Below, piece after piece: positions 1 through 9,722 of a stretch of DNA of 64,000 nt. The notes beneath the pieces are model-generated. The model saw only the letters and a list, made by a program, of their open reading frames with translations, was not told where the DNA came from and did not search any database. This stretch comes from Clostridiales bacterium. Its GTDB lineage: Bacteria; Bacillota; Limnochordia; Darwinibacteriales; B1SED10-159. The position numbers and the translations under genes are program-made. The stretch spans positions 29,065 through 93,064 of the forward strand of contig PWMW01000264.1 of NCBI GenBank assembly GCA_003559095.1, written 5' to 3'. Position 1 is the stretch's first letter, and each line of letters starts with the position of its first letter.

Positions 1-113
1 GTGAACTGCCTATCCAGCGCGTAATTGATCGACCAGGCAACCAGGAGTATGGTGGCTGCTGTGAGCCCGATGAGGTGAAAACTTACCTTCCAACGCAGGT
101 TAAGGCGAGCCAT
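1..113 (-). CDS. sensor histidine kinase, N-terminal part only (runs off window)
   Basis: Minus-strand ATG at 113 overlaps the response regulator 3' end; reads MARLNLRWKVSFHLIGLTAATILLVAWSINYALDRQF, a signal-anchor TM start. Confidence 0.7.
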   Translation of the reverse strand, partial: MARLNLRWKVSFHLIGLTAATILLVAWSINYALDRQF

Positions 114-795
114 GGATCTCATCCTCCCAGCGGTAGCCAATGCCATACACCGTGGCTATACGCTTTCTGCCCTGTCCCGACTCCAATTTTTGGCGGAGGT
201 TCTTCACGTGGACGTAGATGGAATCTTCGTAGCCTTCGTATTCCAGGCCGAAGATTCGATCGGCCAGCTCTTGACGGGAAAAAGCGCGACCTGGATTTCG
301 CGCCAAAATGGCTAACAATTTGAACTCCGTCGGCGTTAGGTTGACTGCTCTTCCCTGCAGCCAAATGCGATGTTTCTCCCAGTCCACGACCAACTGCCCG
401 TCGGCGCTGCGCAGGGGTTCTGTGCCTAACCGGTGGCTGCGCCGCAGAACCGATTTCACCCGGGCCGTAAGCTCACGGGGGCTAAACGGCTTGGTGACGT
501 AATCGTCTGCCCCGAGTTCTAGGCCATGCACTTTCGCATCTTCCTCTGCGTTCGCCGTCAGCATAACGATGGGAGTGTCGCCCTGTTGCCGGACATATTG
601 ACAGATTTCCTCACCCGAAACTCCAGGCAGCATAAGATCCAATATGATCAAATCCGGCACCGTGGTTCCCAAGTATTCCATGGCAGCGTTCCCGTCAGTG
701 ACTAAATCTACCAAAAAACCTTCCCGTGTGAGATACGCAGCCACTAAACTGCCAATCCGTTCTTCATCTTCGACTACGGCAATTCTGATTGCCAT
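100..795 (-). CDS. OmpR/PhoB-family response regulator
   Basis: MAIRIAVVEDEERIGSLVAAYL...DLIILDLMLPGVSGEE...DYVTKPFSPREL plus winged-helix C-terminal domain; start chosen at internal ATG. Confidence 0.93.
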   Translation of the reverse strand: MAIRIAVVEDEERIGSLVAAYLTREGFLVDLVTDGNAAMEYLGTTVPDLIILDLMLPGVSGEEICQYVRQQGDTPIVMLTANAEEDAKVHGLELGADDYVTKPFSPRELTARVKSVLRRSHRLGTEPLRSADGQLVVDWEKHRIWLQGRAVNLTPTEFKLLAILARNPGRAFSRQELADRIFGLEYEGYEDSIYVHVKNLRQKLESGQGRKRIATVYGIGYRWEDEIHGSP

Positions 796-953
796 GCCAT
801 CACCACCCATGCCCATTGTACCGCAAAACTATGAAGAGATCTTTAAGAAAGCGAGCCGCTTCGTAGGAAGCAGCCCGCAGGGATGTGCTGGAATGGCTGC
901 TGGGAGCTGCAGCGGGCAGAAGCTCGTCTGTGCTGTCCCAGTCATTGGTTGGT

Positions 954-2300
954 TTAGTGCAGGAAGATGAAGTACAGTACGAAAACAACAGCGATGGAGT
1001 TAACGATCCAGTTGGTCTTCTGGCGGCGGCCGATGATAACGTTCAACAGTGCGTACGAGACAAATCCCAAAGCGATCCCGTCAGAGATGCTGTAGGAGAA
1101 CGGCATCATGACCATGGTCAAGAAGGCTGGTAGAGCATCACTGAAGTCGTCCCAGTTGATCTTCGTCACGCTCTTCATCATTAGAATGCCCACGATGATC
1201 AGCGCCGGAGCTGTGGCAGCAGCAGGAACGATGCCCACTAGCGGCATGATGAAAAGGGACAGCACGAACAGTACGGCCACAGTCAGTCCGGTAAGACCGG
1301 TCCGGCCACCCTCAGAGACGCCAGCAGCGCTTTCAATGTAGGTTGTGGTGGTACTGGTACCGAGCAGCGCACCACTGGTGGTGGCGATGGCGTCTGACAA
1401 CAGCGCTTTGTCAGCTTTTGGCAAATTACCGTCTTTGTCTAGATAGCCGGCCTGCGTCGCCACGCCCACCAACGTACCGGCTGTGTCGAACAGATCAACG
1501 ATCAGCAGCGAAAGCATAACGCCGATCAGACCAAGGTTCAAAGCGCCGGCAATATCCAGCTGGAATGCAACAGAGGTGAAATCACCCATGCTGGGAACGG
1601 CAAAGATTCCGTTGAAGCTTCCGGTGACTCCGATGTTGGGAAACATGCCGAACAAAGTGGCTGCAATAATACTCCAAAGCAGCGCACCTTTGACCTGCAG
1701 GGCGTAGAGAACACCAGCCACCAAGAGTCCGAACAATGTTACCAGCACTTCCGGGCTTGTCAACGAACCTAGGCTGACGATCGTAGCGGGATATGCCTCA
1801 ACGATCCCAGAATTCTGAAAGCCAATAAATGCAATGAACAATCCGATACCGGCACTAATGGCCGCCTTCAACGACATCGGGATACTGTTCACCAGAGCCG
1901 TTCGAAAATTGGTCAGGCTGAGCACGATAAAGAGCAGACCTTCGATGAACACCAGACCCAAAGCAACCTGCCAGGAAACACCCATGCCCAGTACAATACT
2001 GAAGGCAAAAAAGGCGTTAAGGCCCATACCGGGAGCTAAGGCAAAGGGATAGTTAGTGGAAAAAGCCATGACCAAGGTACCAATAGCTGAAGCTAGAATC
2101 GTAGCGATGAACACACCATTCCAGTTCATTCCCGCTTCACTGAGGATGCTGGGATTGACGAATATGATGTAAACCATGGTCATAAACGTCGTTAAGCCGG
2201 CGATGACTTCGGTTTTTACGTTGGTGCGGTTCTCCTTTAGCTTAAAGACGCGTTCGAAGAAGCTGCCATCCGCGGTAGTGCCTGCCTGATTCTGGGACAT
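954..2300 (-). CDS. NCS2-family AzgA/PbuG-like purine permease
   Basis: ENRTNVKTEVIAGLTTFMTMVYIIFVNPSILS...ALAPGMGLNAFFAFSIV...DLFDTAGTLVGV, multi-TM. Confidence 0.92.
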   Translation of the reverse strand: MSQNQAGTTADGSFFERVFKLKENRTNVKTEVIAGLTTFMTMVYIIFVNPSILSEAGMNWNGVFIATILASAIGTLVMAFSTNYPFALAPGMGLNAFFAFSIVLGMGVSWQVALGLVFIEGLLFIVLSLTNFRTALVNSIPMSLKAAISAGIGLFIAFIGFQNSGIVEAYPATIVSLGSLTSPEVLVTLFGLLVAGVLYALQVKGALLWSIIAATLFGMFPNIGVTGSFNGIFAVPSMGDFTSVAFQLDIAGALNLGLIGVMLSLLIVDLFDTAGTLVGVATQAGYLDKDGNLPKADKALLSDAIATTSGALLGTSTTTTYIESAAGVSEGGRTGLTGLTVAVLFVLSLFIMPLVGIVPAAATAPALIIVGILMMKSVTKINWDDFSDALPAFLTMVMMPFSYSISDGIALGFVSYALLNVIIGRRQKTNWIVNSIAVVFVLYFIFLH

Positions 2301-2390
2301 ACGATAAGTCCTCCCTTTTCATGTATTATAGAGTATGTTCCGAGGGATAATATTCGCCTTATGTCGTTAGATTCCTTCTCTTAGCGGAAT

Positions 2391-2403
2391 ATTGTTCGGA
2401 TTT
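2391..2403 (-). promoter_or_regulatory. candidate PurR box upstream of purine permease
   Basis: Minus strand AAATCCGAACAAT matches AWWWCCGAACWWT at every position. Confidence 0.5.
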
Positions 2404-2448
2404 TTTTGTGCCTGGGGGAAACGCGGCGGTGCTGGCAGCGCACGTGGC

Positions 2449-3429
2449 TCAAGCTCTCGGTGTGTTGGCGCTTGCAGAGAATGCCGTGGTGTCGTGACCA
2501 TCAGGTACAATGCGGGTACCGCTTGTTCCTGCAAGGGCCGCCACTGCTTGGTCTAGCTTGGCAATGATCCCCACCCCCCCGCGGCGAGCCATGGTAATGG
2601 CCGCCTCGACCTTGGGTCCCATACTGCCCCGCTGAAAGTGCCCCTCGTCCAGATAACGCTGGGCTTGGGTGGCCGTGATAGCTGCTAACGGCTGCTCCTC
2701 TGGCGTCCTGTAATGAAGACAGACCTGTTCCACGTCGGTTAGGATCAAGAGTCCCGCAGCGCCCAAGCCCGAAGCCAGCAGCGACGCCGTCCGGTCCTTG
2801 TCAATGACAGCCTCCACGGGGGCAAGATCGCTATCCTCATGGGCAGCGGGGATGCCGCCACCACCGGCAGCAATGACCAGAAACCCATGATCGACGAGAT
2901 GTTGGATAGCATGAAGATTAACAATGTCTCTGGGCTGTGGTGATGCCACTACGCGCCGCCAGCCCCGGCCCGCGTCTTCCACCCATGTTTCACCGCGGGT
3001 CATATGTTCACGGGCCGTTCCTTCATTCACAAAGCCGCCGATGGGCTTGGAGGGCTGCCGGAAGGCAGGATCTTGCGCGTCAACGGCCACCTGGGTTACC
3101 AACGCCACGGCTTGCGGACGTTCGGCTGAACCGGCCAATAGCCGATTGACGGTGTGCTGCAGCATGTAGCCCAGCATGCCTTGGGTCTGCGCTCCGCAGA
3201 GGTCCAGCGGTAGCGGCGGAATCGCAGGGGCGGCGGTTTCTTGTTGCTTCAAGATGTTCCCCACCTGCGGCCCATTGCCGTGGGTGAGTACGATGGTATG
3301 TCCCATGTTCCTTATCTGTAAAACCTGCTGCACAGCGGCGGTCACATTAGCCCACTGCTCCGAAGCCGTACCTTTTTGCTTTGGCTGCAGGATAGCATTG
3401 CCCCCAAGGGCAACCACCCAAAGACCCAT
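2449..3429 (-). CDS. arcC: carbamate kinase
   Basis: VVALGGNAILQPKQKGTASEQW...VLTHGNGPQVGNIL...MGPKVEAAITMARRGG. Confidence 0.93.
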   Translation of the reverse strand: MGLWVVALGGNAILQPKQKGTASEQWANVTAAVQQVLQIRNMGHTIVLTHGNGPQVGNILKQQETAAPAIPPLPLDLCGAQTQGMLGYMLQHTVNRLLAGSAERPQAVALVTQVAVDAQDPAFRQPSKPIGGFVNEGTAREHMTRGETWVEDAGRGWRRVVASPQPRDIVNLHAIQHLVDHGFLVIAAGGGGIPAAHEDSDLAPVEAVIDKDRTASLLASGLGAAGLLILTDVEQVCLHYRTPEEQPLAAITATQAQRYLDEGHFQRGSMGPKVEAAITMARRGGVGIIAKLDQAVAALAGTSGTRIVPDGHDTTAFSASANTPRA

Positions 3430-3536
3430 TGTTATCGACCCCTTCCCGATTCTCCTTTAAAGGCTCACAATGTAGGGATTTCGTCCAGAAGCAGATTCTC
3501 CCTGCAAAGTGCAGGGAAACATTTTCGTTTTACATA

Positions 3537-3564
3537 TTGACAGCGGACGAAAATCGGATATATT
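3537..3564 (+). promoter_or_regulatory. sigma-A-type promoter of groESL
   Basis: TTGACA (3537-3542), 16-bp spacer, TATATT (3559-3564), just upstream of CIRCE. Confidence 0.75.
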
Positions 3565-3571
3565 TAAATTA

Positions 3572-3598
3572 GTAGCACTCTCAGCACGCGAGTGCTAA
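3572..3598 (+). promoter_or_regulatory. CIRCE operator (HrcA binding site)
   Basis: GTAGCACTC-N9-GAGTGCTAA. Confidence 0.93.
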
Positions 3599-3625
3599 AA
3601 CTAACATATGCAGGAGGTGCGTTCT

Positions 3626-3913
3626 GTGCTTCGGCCGTTGCATGATGGAGTGTTGATTCGCAGAATTGAAGAAGATATGGTAACTTCCAGTGGGTTGGTC
3701 CTGCCAGACACGGCCAAGGAAAAATCGCAGAAAGCGGAAGTTATCGCTGTGGGTGACGGTGCACCGCAGCGGAATGGCGTCGGGCGTTTGCCCATGCGGT
3801 TGACTGCTGGCCAGAGGGTTTTACTGCCAAAATACGGCGGTGTCGATGTGAAAGTGGACGGCGAAACGCTGGTTATGTTCAAGGAAAGCGAGATCTTGGC
3901 AATCATTGAATGA
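3626..3913 (+). CDS. groS: co-chaperonin GroES
   Basis: LRPLHDGVLIRRIEEDMVTSSGLVLPDTAKEKSQKAEVIAVGDG; GTG start after AGGAGGTG; directly before groEL. Confidence 0.95.
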   Translation: MLRPLHDGVLIRRIEEDMVTSSGLVLPDTAKEKSQKAEVIAVGDGAPQRNGVGRLPMRLTAGQRVLLPKYGGVDVKVDGETLVMFKESEILAIIE

Positions 3914-3956
3914 TCAACCGTCGCGAAGAAAACATGATTAGGAGAGGATGATCGTT

Positions 3957-5573
3957 ATGGCAGGAAAACAAATGCGCTACAATGCTTCGGCCCGGCGCAG
4001 TTTGGAGCGGGGTGTTGATACCGTAGCCAACGCTGTGAAAGTGACGCTCGGCCCGAAAGGACGCAATGTGATCTTCCAGCGACCCTATGGGTCCCCTGTG
4101 ATCACTAAGGATGGCGTTACGGTGGCCAAAGAAATCGAAGGCAAAGATCCCTTTGAAAACTTAGGTATCCAACTATGCAAGGAAGTGGCCAGTAAAACCA
4201 ACGACATCACCGGTGATGGCACAACCACAGCCACCGTCTTAGCCCAGGCCATTGTTAAGGAAGGTCTCAAGAATACCGAAGCTGGGGCGAACCCCATTGC
4301 CTTGAAGCGCGGTATTGACAAGGCCGTAGCTGTCGCGGTCCAAGCTCTGCAGGACATGGCCATCCCCGTTAATACACGGGATGATATCGCCCATGTGGCA
4401 GCTATTTCCGCCAACGAAGACGAAATCGGGCAGTTGGTAGCCGAGGCCATGGACAAAGTAGGCAAGGATGGGGTCATTACCATCGAGGAAAGTAAGGGCA
4501 CGGACACCATGGTCGAGGTCGTTGAGGGCATGGAATTTGAGCGCGGTTACATTTCGCCCTACTTCGTTACCAATACCGAAAGCATGGATGCAGAGCTTGA
4601 GGAGCCGTATATTCTATTGTTTGACAAAAAAGTGACGGCCATCAAAGATCTGCTGCCCATTCTCGAACAGGTAGTCCGCACCGGCAAACCGCTGCTTTTG
4701 ATTGCCGAAGACGTCGAAGCTGAAGCCCTAGCAACCTTGGTCGTGAATAAACTTCGGGGGACCCTCCGCATCTGTGCTGTGAAGGCACCGGGCTTTGGCG
4801 ATCGCCGCAAAGCTATGCTGGAAGATCTTGCTGTCTTGACCGGCGCCCAGCTCATATCGGAAGAACTGGGTATGAAACTGGAAAACGCTACCTTGGAGAT
4901 GTTGGGTTCCGCTGGTAAGGTCAACATCAGCAAGGAATCCACTACCATTGTATCGGGCAAAGGTGACGCCCAAAAGGTCAAAGGTCGCGTGGAGCAGCTG
5001 CGCCGTCAAATCGAAGATACAGAGTCTGACTACGATCGGGAAAAACTGCAAGAGCGCTTGGCCAAACTGTCCGGTGGAGTTGCAGTCATTCAAGTGGGTG
5101 CTGCCACCGAGACCGAGTTGAAAGAAAAGAAGCACCGCATCGAAGATGCCGTCAGTGCCACGCGTGCGGCCGTGGAAGAAGGCATTGTCCCGGGCGGTGG
5201 TACAGCGTTTATGAATGTTCTCAGTGTCTTGGATACGGTGACCTGCTCCGACAATGACGAACGACTGGGTGTTCGGATTGTGCGGAGAGCTCTGTCCGAA
5301 CCTCTGCGCCAGATCGCGTCCAACAGTGGTCTCGAGGGCTCGGTGGTAGCGGAACACCTCAAGGATTTGGAACCCGGCATCGGTTTTGACGCCCTATCCG
5401 AAACCTATGTGGATATGGTGGAAGCCGGTATCGTTGACCCTGTGAAGGTGACCCGATCAGCTCTGCAAAACGCAGCATCGATTGCCGGCATGCTTCTTAC
5501 AACCGAGGTTTTGGTCGTCGATAAGCCAGAAAAAGCAAAGCCCGCCGGTCCAGCTATGGACGACGAGTTCTAA
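3957..5573 (+). CDS. groL: chaperonin GroEL
   Basis: [41 protein letters not shown]...[18 protein letters not shown] 3957 preceded by AGGAGAGG. Confidence 0.98.
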   Translation: MAGKQMRYNASARRSLERGVDTVANAVKVTLGPKGRNVIFQRPYGSPVITKDGVTVAKEIEGKDPFENLGIQLCKEVASKTNDITGDGTTTATVLAQAIVKEGLKNTEAGANPIALKRGIDKAVAVAVQALQDMAIPVNTRDDIAHVAAISANEDEIGQLVAEAMDKVGKDGVITIEESKGTDTMVEVVEGMEFERGYISPYFVTNTESMDAELEEPYILLFDKKVTAIKDLLPILEQVVRTGKPLLLIAEDVEAEALATLVVNKLRGTLRICAVKAPGFGDRRKAMLEDLAVLTGAQLISEELGMKLENATLEMLGSAGKVNISKESTTIVSGKGDAQKVKGRVEQLRRQIEDTESDYDREKLQERLAKLSGGVAVIQVGAATETELKEKKHRIEDAVSATRAAVEEGIVPGGGTAFMNVLSVLDTVTCSDNDERLGVRIVRRALSEPLRQIASNSGLEGSVVAEHLKDLEPGIGFDALSETYVDMVEAGIVDPVKVTRSALQNAASIAGMLLTTEVLVVDKPEKAKPAGPAMDDEF

Positions 5574-5590
5574 ACAGTATCTTGGACACG

Positions 5591-5625
5591 AACCCCTGAA
5601 TGATCTAGATTCAGGGGTTCTTCCC
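5591..5625 (+). terminator. intrinsic terminator after groEL
   Basis: AACCCCTGAA-loop-TTCAGGGGTT followed by CTTCCCTGTT. Confidence 0.7.
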
Positions 5626-5655
5626 TGTTATACTGAACACAGGGAGGAATGTCCG

Positions 5656-6522
5656 GTGGCCGCAAAACAAGTACTCCATAACGATGTGGTGCCACAACAG
5701 TGGGTTGGCCAACCTCTGCTCCAATTTCTCAAGAACCATCTGCAGCTGTCCAATCGCCAAATTCAACAGGTTGTGCGGACCCGAGGCCTCTACGTGGATG
5801 GCCGCCGGGCGCATACCAAAGCGGCGTTAACCCAAGGTCAGCGGGTGAAGGTTCTCCTACCCAGGAATGAACCCCTGCGTTTGGAACCCATTGGCATGGA
5901 TCTGGATGTGCTCTGGCAGGATCAGCACATATTGGCCGTGAGCAAACCCACAGGACTGGCCGTTCACCCAACGGGCCAAGCCCAGGAGCCTACTTTGGCG
6001 GCCGGTGTCGCCCAGTATTTGGCAGCAGACCAGGGTCGGACTATCGTACCCCGTCCCGTGCATCGCTTGGATAAAGAAGCGTCTGGCATCGTAGTGTTTG
6101 CCCTTAACAGCCGCGTCCAAACGGAGCTGACTAAGGTCTGGCATACCGCCTGCGTCCATAAGGAATACTGGGCTTTGGTCCATGGCCGCCTGGACGGTGC
6201 ACGGATGTTTGACCAACCCCTGCGGGGCAAGACCGCCCGAACCGATGTGGTTTCCGAGGTGTACTACAAAGAGTTCACCATCGTCAAAGCGGTCATCTTT
6301 ACCGGCCGTACGCACCAGATCCGCCGTCATTTGGCCGCTGCAGGCTATCCCATCGTCGGTGATGACCGTTATGGGGCGGGCTCGACAGCCCAAGCCCATG
6401 TGGCGAAGCGGCTTGCCCTGCACGGGCAACGGCTCAAGCTGCGCTGTCCAGCGCTGGCCTTGGACATTACCTTGGCTGCGGAGCCCCCGCCACTGCGGGA
6501 TATTTTTCTGGAGGAGGCTTAG
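5656..6522 (+). CDS. RluA-family pseudouridine synthase
   Basis: S4-like N-terminus; VPRPVHRLDKEASGIVVFALNS (HRLD motif); FTGRTHQIRRHLAAAGYPIVGDDRYG; GTG start after GGGAGGA. Confidence 0.93.
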   Translation: MAAKQVLHNDVVPQQWVGQPLLQFLKNHLQLSNRQIQQVVRTRGLYVDGRRAHTKAALTQGQRVKVLLPRNEPLRLEPIGMDLDVLWQDQHILAVSKPTGLAVHPTGQAQEPTLAAGVAQYLAADQGRTIVPRPVHRLDKEASGIVVFALNSRVQTELTKVWHTACVHKEYWALVHGRLDGARMFDQPLRGKTARTDVVSEVYYKEFTIVKAVIFTGRTHQIRRHLAAAGYPIVGDDRYGAGSTAQAHVAKRLALHGQRLKLRCPALALDITLAAEPPPLRDIFLEEA

Positions 6523-6526
6523 ATCC

Positions 6527-7741
6527 TTGCGTATCGGAATCTTTACCGACACTTGGACGCCGCAGATCAACGGTGTGGTTACTTCGATCCAACTGATGGA
6601 CAGTATTCTGCGGGCTCATGGACACGAGACCTTTATCTTCACCCTCACCCATCCGGGCAGCCTGCCCCACACCGATCCACCCAATGTGTTCCGGGTCCCA
6701 TCGGTGCGGTTTTATGGCAACAGCGACCACCGTATCGGTGCTATCTACTCCCGCACTGCCATGGAACAGGCCCGCCACCTGCACCTAGACATTATCCATT
6801 CCCACGCCCCGTTCTCACTGGGGGTTTTTGGGCATATCTCTGCTCGCCGTTTGGGTGTGCCAGAGGTGCACACCTACCACACTATGCTCGAAGATTATAC
6901 CCATTATGTATCGCAGCGCCGGGTGGCCAACGAGGCGGCCAAGCGCCTGGCCCGTCGGTACTCGCGAGTCTTCTGCAATTGGTCCACGGCGGTCATCGTG
7001 CCCACACCCAAGGTTAAAGAGACACTCTTAAGTTACGGCGTCACCCGTCCCATCTCTGTACTCCCCACTCCTGTTGATTTGGACCGCTTTCGTCCCATGG
7101 CACCGGAACGTCAGCGGCAGGAGCTGCGTCGGAGTCTAGGTCTTCCCGAAGCGGCTCCACTGCTGTTGTTCGTGGGCCGGTTGGCCAAGGAAAAGAGCAT
7201 TGACGTCTTGATTCGCTGGCATAGGGAGGTACGCAAGCATCTGCCCCACAGTGGCCTGGTGATCGTCGGAGATGGCGATGAGCGGACTCAGCTGGAAGCA
7301 TGTGCCCGCCATCTGGGATTAGGCGCGTCGGTTCACTTTTTGGGGCCCAAACCCTGGAATGAACTGCCGCTTTACTATCAGGCTGCGGATGTGTTCGTCA
7401 CGGCCAGCCGCTCGGAAACCCAAGGGTTGGTGGTTCCAGAGGCTCTGGCCTGCGGCACCCCCGTTGTGGCTGCGGATGACCCGGCCTACCACGATTTTAT
7501 CGTCCCAGGCCGCAACGGATATCTGTTCCAGACGGCCGCCGATTATGTGGCCCAACTGCAGTATCTTTTGACCCTGGATCCCATTGAACTCCAGCGCTGG
7601 ACCCGGGGTTCTGTGGAGCGGCTGTCCATGGAGTCCTTCTATGAACAACTGAACCAAGTGTACGAAACGGCCGCTGCCTTGGGACCTGCCATCTCCCCAA
7701 GCTCCCGATCCCGTGTCCTTGCCCGACTACGACGCCGCTAA
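6527..7741 (+). CDS. GT4-family glycosyltransferase (glycolipid type)
   Basis: LRIGIFTDTWTPQINGVVTSIQLM...SHAPFSLGVFGHISARRLGVPEVHTYHTMLEDYTHY...SRSETQGLVVPEALACGTPVVAAD; TTG start after GGAGGAGG. Confidence 0.92.
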   Translation: MRIGIFTDTWTPQINGVVTSIQLMDSILRAHGHETFIFTLTHPGSLPHTDPPNVFRVPSVRFYGNSDHRIGAIYSRTAMEQARHLHLDIIHSHAPFSLGVFGHISARRLGVPEVHTYHTMLEDYTHYVSQRRVANEAAKRLARRYSRVFCNWSTAVIVPTPKVKETLLSYGVTRPISVLPTPVDLDRFRPMAPERQRQELRRSLGLPEAAPLLLFVGRLAKEKSIDVLIRWHREVRKHLPHSGLVIVGDGDERTQLEACARHLGLGASVHFLGPKPWNELPLYYQAADVFVTASRSETQGLVVPEALACGTPVVAADDPAYHDFIVPGRNGYLFQTAADYVAQLQYLLTLDPIELQRWTRGSVERLSMESFYEQLNQVYETAAALGPAISPSSRSRVLARLRRR

Positions 7742-7742
7742 A

Positions 7743-7784
7743 AACGCCAATCCGCTGGCTGTGCCAGCCGGGGTTGGCGTTTTT
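7743..7784. terminator. convergent intrinsic terminator
   Basis: AACGCCAA...TTGGCGTTTTT between convergent genes. Confidence 0.8.
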
Positions 7785-7796
7785 GCTGGGCTGAGC

Positions 7797-9422
7797 CTAG
7801 GACGTTGACTCCATGCGGCGCAGTTCCTCCAGAACTTGGCGCCACTGCGCGTCCAATTGGCGGCGCTCTTCATCGTCGGATGCAGCTGCCAAGCGTCCGG
7901 CTAACTCCGCCGCTTTGGTCCGCAGGAGCAATTGTTCCGTTTCATCCGGCGCGGTTGGCGCAGGCTTGTGCAGTTGCTCCCATGTGCCTTGGAAAAACCG
8001 AGGCGGCCGGCGGCGGAAATCTAAGACATGATCTGCCAGTGTACCAATGAACTGCCGATCATGGGATGCAAAGATCACCGTTCCTGGGTACGCCTGCAAA
8101 ACTCCAGTTAAACCCTGAATACTGGGAATATCCAGGTAGTTTGTGGGCTCGTCCAGGACCAAAATATTGTGCCGGCCCAGTATTAGCTGCGCAATGGTAG
8201 CCTTCACCCGCTCCCCGCCGCTGAGGACGGATGTGGATGTTGCCATCTGTTCCCGCCGGAAGAGAAGCCGAGCCAGAACGGTCCGAACGAAGCTTTCCGA
8301 CCACGGCGAATCGGCCATCATGGCGTCCAGAAGCGTCGCATCAGGATCCAAGGTGTCTAGCTGCTGGTGAAAAAAGCCAATGCGAGCTGCTCCTGGGATA
8401 TTCAAGCCCGCTGCCCGCTGTTCAATGGAACGGAGAAATGTACTCTTGCCGCTCCCGTTCGGTCCCACTACCGCCAGTCGACCGCCCCGCGGCAGTTGAA
8501 GCCGCAGTGCGTCATACACTTCGTGGCTGCCAATACGGCCGACAGCGTCATCAGCAACCAAAGCCCAACGATTTCCCAAGGTTTCATCGGTTCGGAGATC
8601 GAACTGAATGCGCTGTTCTTGGCGGGGCTTGTTCACCGGTTCCAGCTGTTCGAGACGAGATTCTAAGGCTTTAGCCGCTTGGTTCAGTTTGGCCTGTTTC
8701 GTGCCCACTGCACGTTTGTGCAGGCGCGCCTCGGAGTTTCCCATCCGTTTTGGTGTTTTGCGCATGCTCTGTGATTGCGTGTGTCTGCGGGCAACGGCAT
8801 GTTCGAGCCGTTGGCGTTCTTGGACATACTGCTCATAGTCTCGCTGCTCTGACAGGGCCTCTCGGTCCTTTTGCCGACGATACTTGCTGTAGTTTCCTTG
8901 ATACTCCGTTATGGTCCCATCATCCAGATCCCAAATGTGGGTACAGACTCGGTCCAAGACGGCTTGGTCATGACTGATAAGAACCACTGCGCCTTCATGT
9001 TCCATGATCATCGTTTCCACTTGCGCGATGCCGTCCATGTCCAGGTTGGATGTAGGTTCATCCAACAAGAGCACGTGGGCATGACAGCTGGCTGCCGAGG
9101 CCAGCTGGGCTCGGGTTTGCTCGCCCCCGCTGCGGCCGCTGTGCTTGGGCACCCGCCAAAACCTGTCCATTCCATCTGTGCTTGGCGGCAGCTGGGGTTC
9201 GTGGGCCAGCTGTTGGACCATGGCCAGAGAGCCGAAGCGGCGGATTTGGCCCTGATCGGGCACTTCGTCACCGCGTATCAGACGCAGCAGCGTGGTCTTC
9301 CCTGTACCGTTGCGGCCGACGAGGCCGATGCGCTGACCGGACGCGATCTGCAGCCGCGGTATCTCGAACAAAAATACCTGGTCAAACGATTTGCGCACTG
9401 CGCTGATATCTACTAAAACCAT
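7797..9422 (-). CDS. ABC-F family ATPase, ribosomal-protection (Vga/VmlR/CplR-like) type
   Basis: Two ABC domains, no TM; GRNGTGKTTLLR, SGGEQTRAQLASAAS, very short arm region in ABC1, linker MRKTPKRMGNSEARLHKRAVGTKQAKLNQAAKALESRLEQLE. Confidence 0.88.
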   Translation of the reverse strand: MVLVDISAVRKSFDQVFLFEIPRLQIASGQRIGLVGRNGTGKTTLLRLIRGDEVPDQGQIRRFGSLAMVQQLAHEPQLPPSTDGMDRFWRVPKHSGRSGGEQTRAQLASAASCHAHVLLLDEPTSNLDMDGIAQVETMIMEHEGAVVLISHDQAVLDRVCTHIWDLDDGTITEYQGNYSKYRRQKDREALSEQRDYEQYVQERQRLEHAVARRHTQSQSMRKTPKRMGNSEARLHKRAVGTKQAKLNQAAKALESRLEQLEPVNKPRQEQRIQFDLRTDETLGNRWALVADDAVGRIGSHEVYDALRLQLPRGGRLAVVGPNGSGKSTFLRSIEQRAAGLNIPGAARIGFFHQQLDTLDPDATLLDAMMADSPWSESFVRTVLARLLFRREQMATSTSVLSGGERVKATIAQLILGRHNILVLDEPTNYLDIPSIQGLTGVLQAYPGTVIFASHDRQFIGTLADHVLDFRRRPPRFFQGTWEQLHKPAPTAPDETEQLLLRTKAAELAGRLAAASDDEERRQLDAQWRQVLEELRRMESTS

Positions 9423-9423
9423 C

Positions 9424-9450
9424 AAAAAAACCTCCCCGGTCTCGGAGAGG
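9424..9450 (-). terminator. intrinsic terminator/attenuator whose 3' arm contains the ABC-F Shine-Dalgarno
   Basis: Minus strand CCTCTCC-GAGACC-GGGGAGG-TTTTTTT then G-ATG; GGGGAGG lies 8 nt from ATG. Confidence 0.85.
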
Positions 9451-9573
9451 CATGGTGACCCAAGAACATACTGCCCACAGCAAAACAGGCACAGTGCCGC
9501 TGTGGGACGCGCCGGGGCGGGCTATCGGCGGGACGTCCCGCAAACCCAACCACGGAAAAATGGGCATACCAAT

Positions 9574-9584
9574 CCTATCCGAGA
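9574..9584 (-). promoter_or_regulatory. candidate anti-terminator strand in ABC-F leader
   Basis: TCTCGGATAGG pairs 10/11 with terminator 5' arm CCTCTCCGAGA (plus-strand 9440-9450). Confidence 0.6.
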
Positions 9585-9722
9585 ATCAAATCGTTCACAT
9601 TCTGTATGCACGCCGGAGTTGACCCGACGTTGCATGACGATGTTGATTTGGTCATTGTGGATAGGTTAGCGCCTCATAGATCCCGTAGATTCCCCTTTCG
9701 CGGATCGCGTAATTCTATCTGC

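Noticed and set aside
2301-2448. Purine riboswitch before the NCS2 permease
   Set aside because: The conserved aptamer core was not found; the PurR-box match explains the region better.
4728-5357. 209-aa minus-strand ORF inside groEL
   Set aside because: Antisense shadow ORF of a strongly conserved gene.
5857-6570. 237-aa minus-strand ORF
   Set aside because: Antisense to the RluA-family pseudouridine synthase, which has clear motifs.
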